Source of the DNA: JAMXLO01 sp963812475
GTDB taxonomy: Bacteria; Pseudomonadota; Alphaproteobacteria; Acetobacterales; Acetobacteraceae
Direction of reading: 5' to 3'
NCBI GenBank assembly: GCA_963812475.1
Contig: CAWEVI010000038.1
Coordinates: 1-64,000 of the forward strand
Length of the DNA stretch: 64,000 nt
Within the stretch, counting starts at the first letter, position 1. The number at the start of each line of letters is the position of its first letter. The notes beneath the pieces were generated by a model. The model saw only the letters and a program-made list of their open reading frames with translations. It was not told the DNA's origin and ran no database searches. The translations under genes and the position numbers were made by a program. Below, piece by piece: positions 63,947 through 64,000 of this stretch.

Positions 63947-64000
63947 CGCATCCCTTTCCGTTCATCTTGCGCTGTGGCAAGTTTACCCCAGACATTCAGT

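Overview
The window is GC-rich bacterial DNA that reads best as a chromosomal segment of an alphaproteobacterium, probably Rhodospirillales/Acetobacteraceae-like. This rests on gene order and family types: fabD-fabG-acpP-fabF, then dnaB-alr-mlaE-mlaF, radA-cvpA-purF, a Tat-exported Csp1-type copper store, many SDRs and Liv-type ABC transport genes. It is an inference; there is no rRNA gene to test it. I found no rRNA, tRNA, CRISPR array, recognisable transposase or prophage.

Layout. 1-2.5 kb (minus): a small operon of alpha/beta hydrolase, SnoaL-like protein, GST and GFA-like protein, with two frameshifted genes and a decayed duplicate of one gene junction. 2.5-5.1 kb: a shortened Ada/AraC-type regulator, a Uma2 nuclease-fold protein, a small secreted protein and poorly coding spacers. 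5.2-9.3 kb: a large polytopic membrane protein, an ECF sigma factor followed by a secreted DUF5602-like protein, a DUF1348 protein and an SDR. 9.7-14.7 kb: a copper module with SCO, PCuAC, a hybrid histidine kinase, a 13-cysteine Csp1-type copper store and a CusF-like protein. 14.8-18.3 kb: purF-cvpA-radA (housekeeping). 18.5-52.1 kb: about 34 kb of catabolic and transport genes. 52.1-61.9 kb: mlaF-mlaE-alr-dnaB, cyclopropane fatty acid synthase, and fabF-acpP-fabG-fabD. 62.2-64 kb: an unusual SDR and an amidohydrolase.

The catabolic block contains two MFS carriers near its edges and a third inside, a CocE-type hydrolase, several SDRs, an SMP-30-like protein, an Asp/Glu racemase-fold protein, a RidA/LysR pair and a double-cupin/TauD dioxygenase pair. 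It also holds a five-gene minus-strand operon (acyl-CoA ligase, metal-dependent cyclase-type hydrolase, two thiolase-fold proteins without the catalytic Cys, and a DUF35 OB-fold protein), a divergent TetR regulator, an N-acyl-D-amino-acid deacylase, a full Liv-type ABC importer and an HsaA-like flavin monooxygenase. Three near-identical palindromes (CCGAATA-type) lie upstream of the ligase/TetR, the SDR and the cupin/TauD genes, so these may form one TetR regulon for import, CoA activation and breakdown of an unidentified acid. This is the best candidate for an undescribed system here.

Caution: at least five genes, including the housekeeping gene purF, look intact apart from single-base frameshifts. 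Either the assembly carries indel errors or several genes are truly broken; raw reads would decide.
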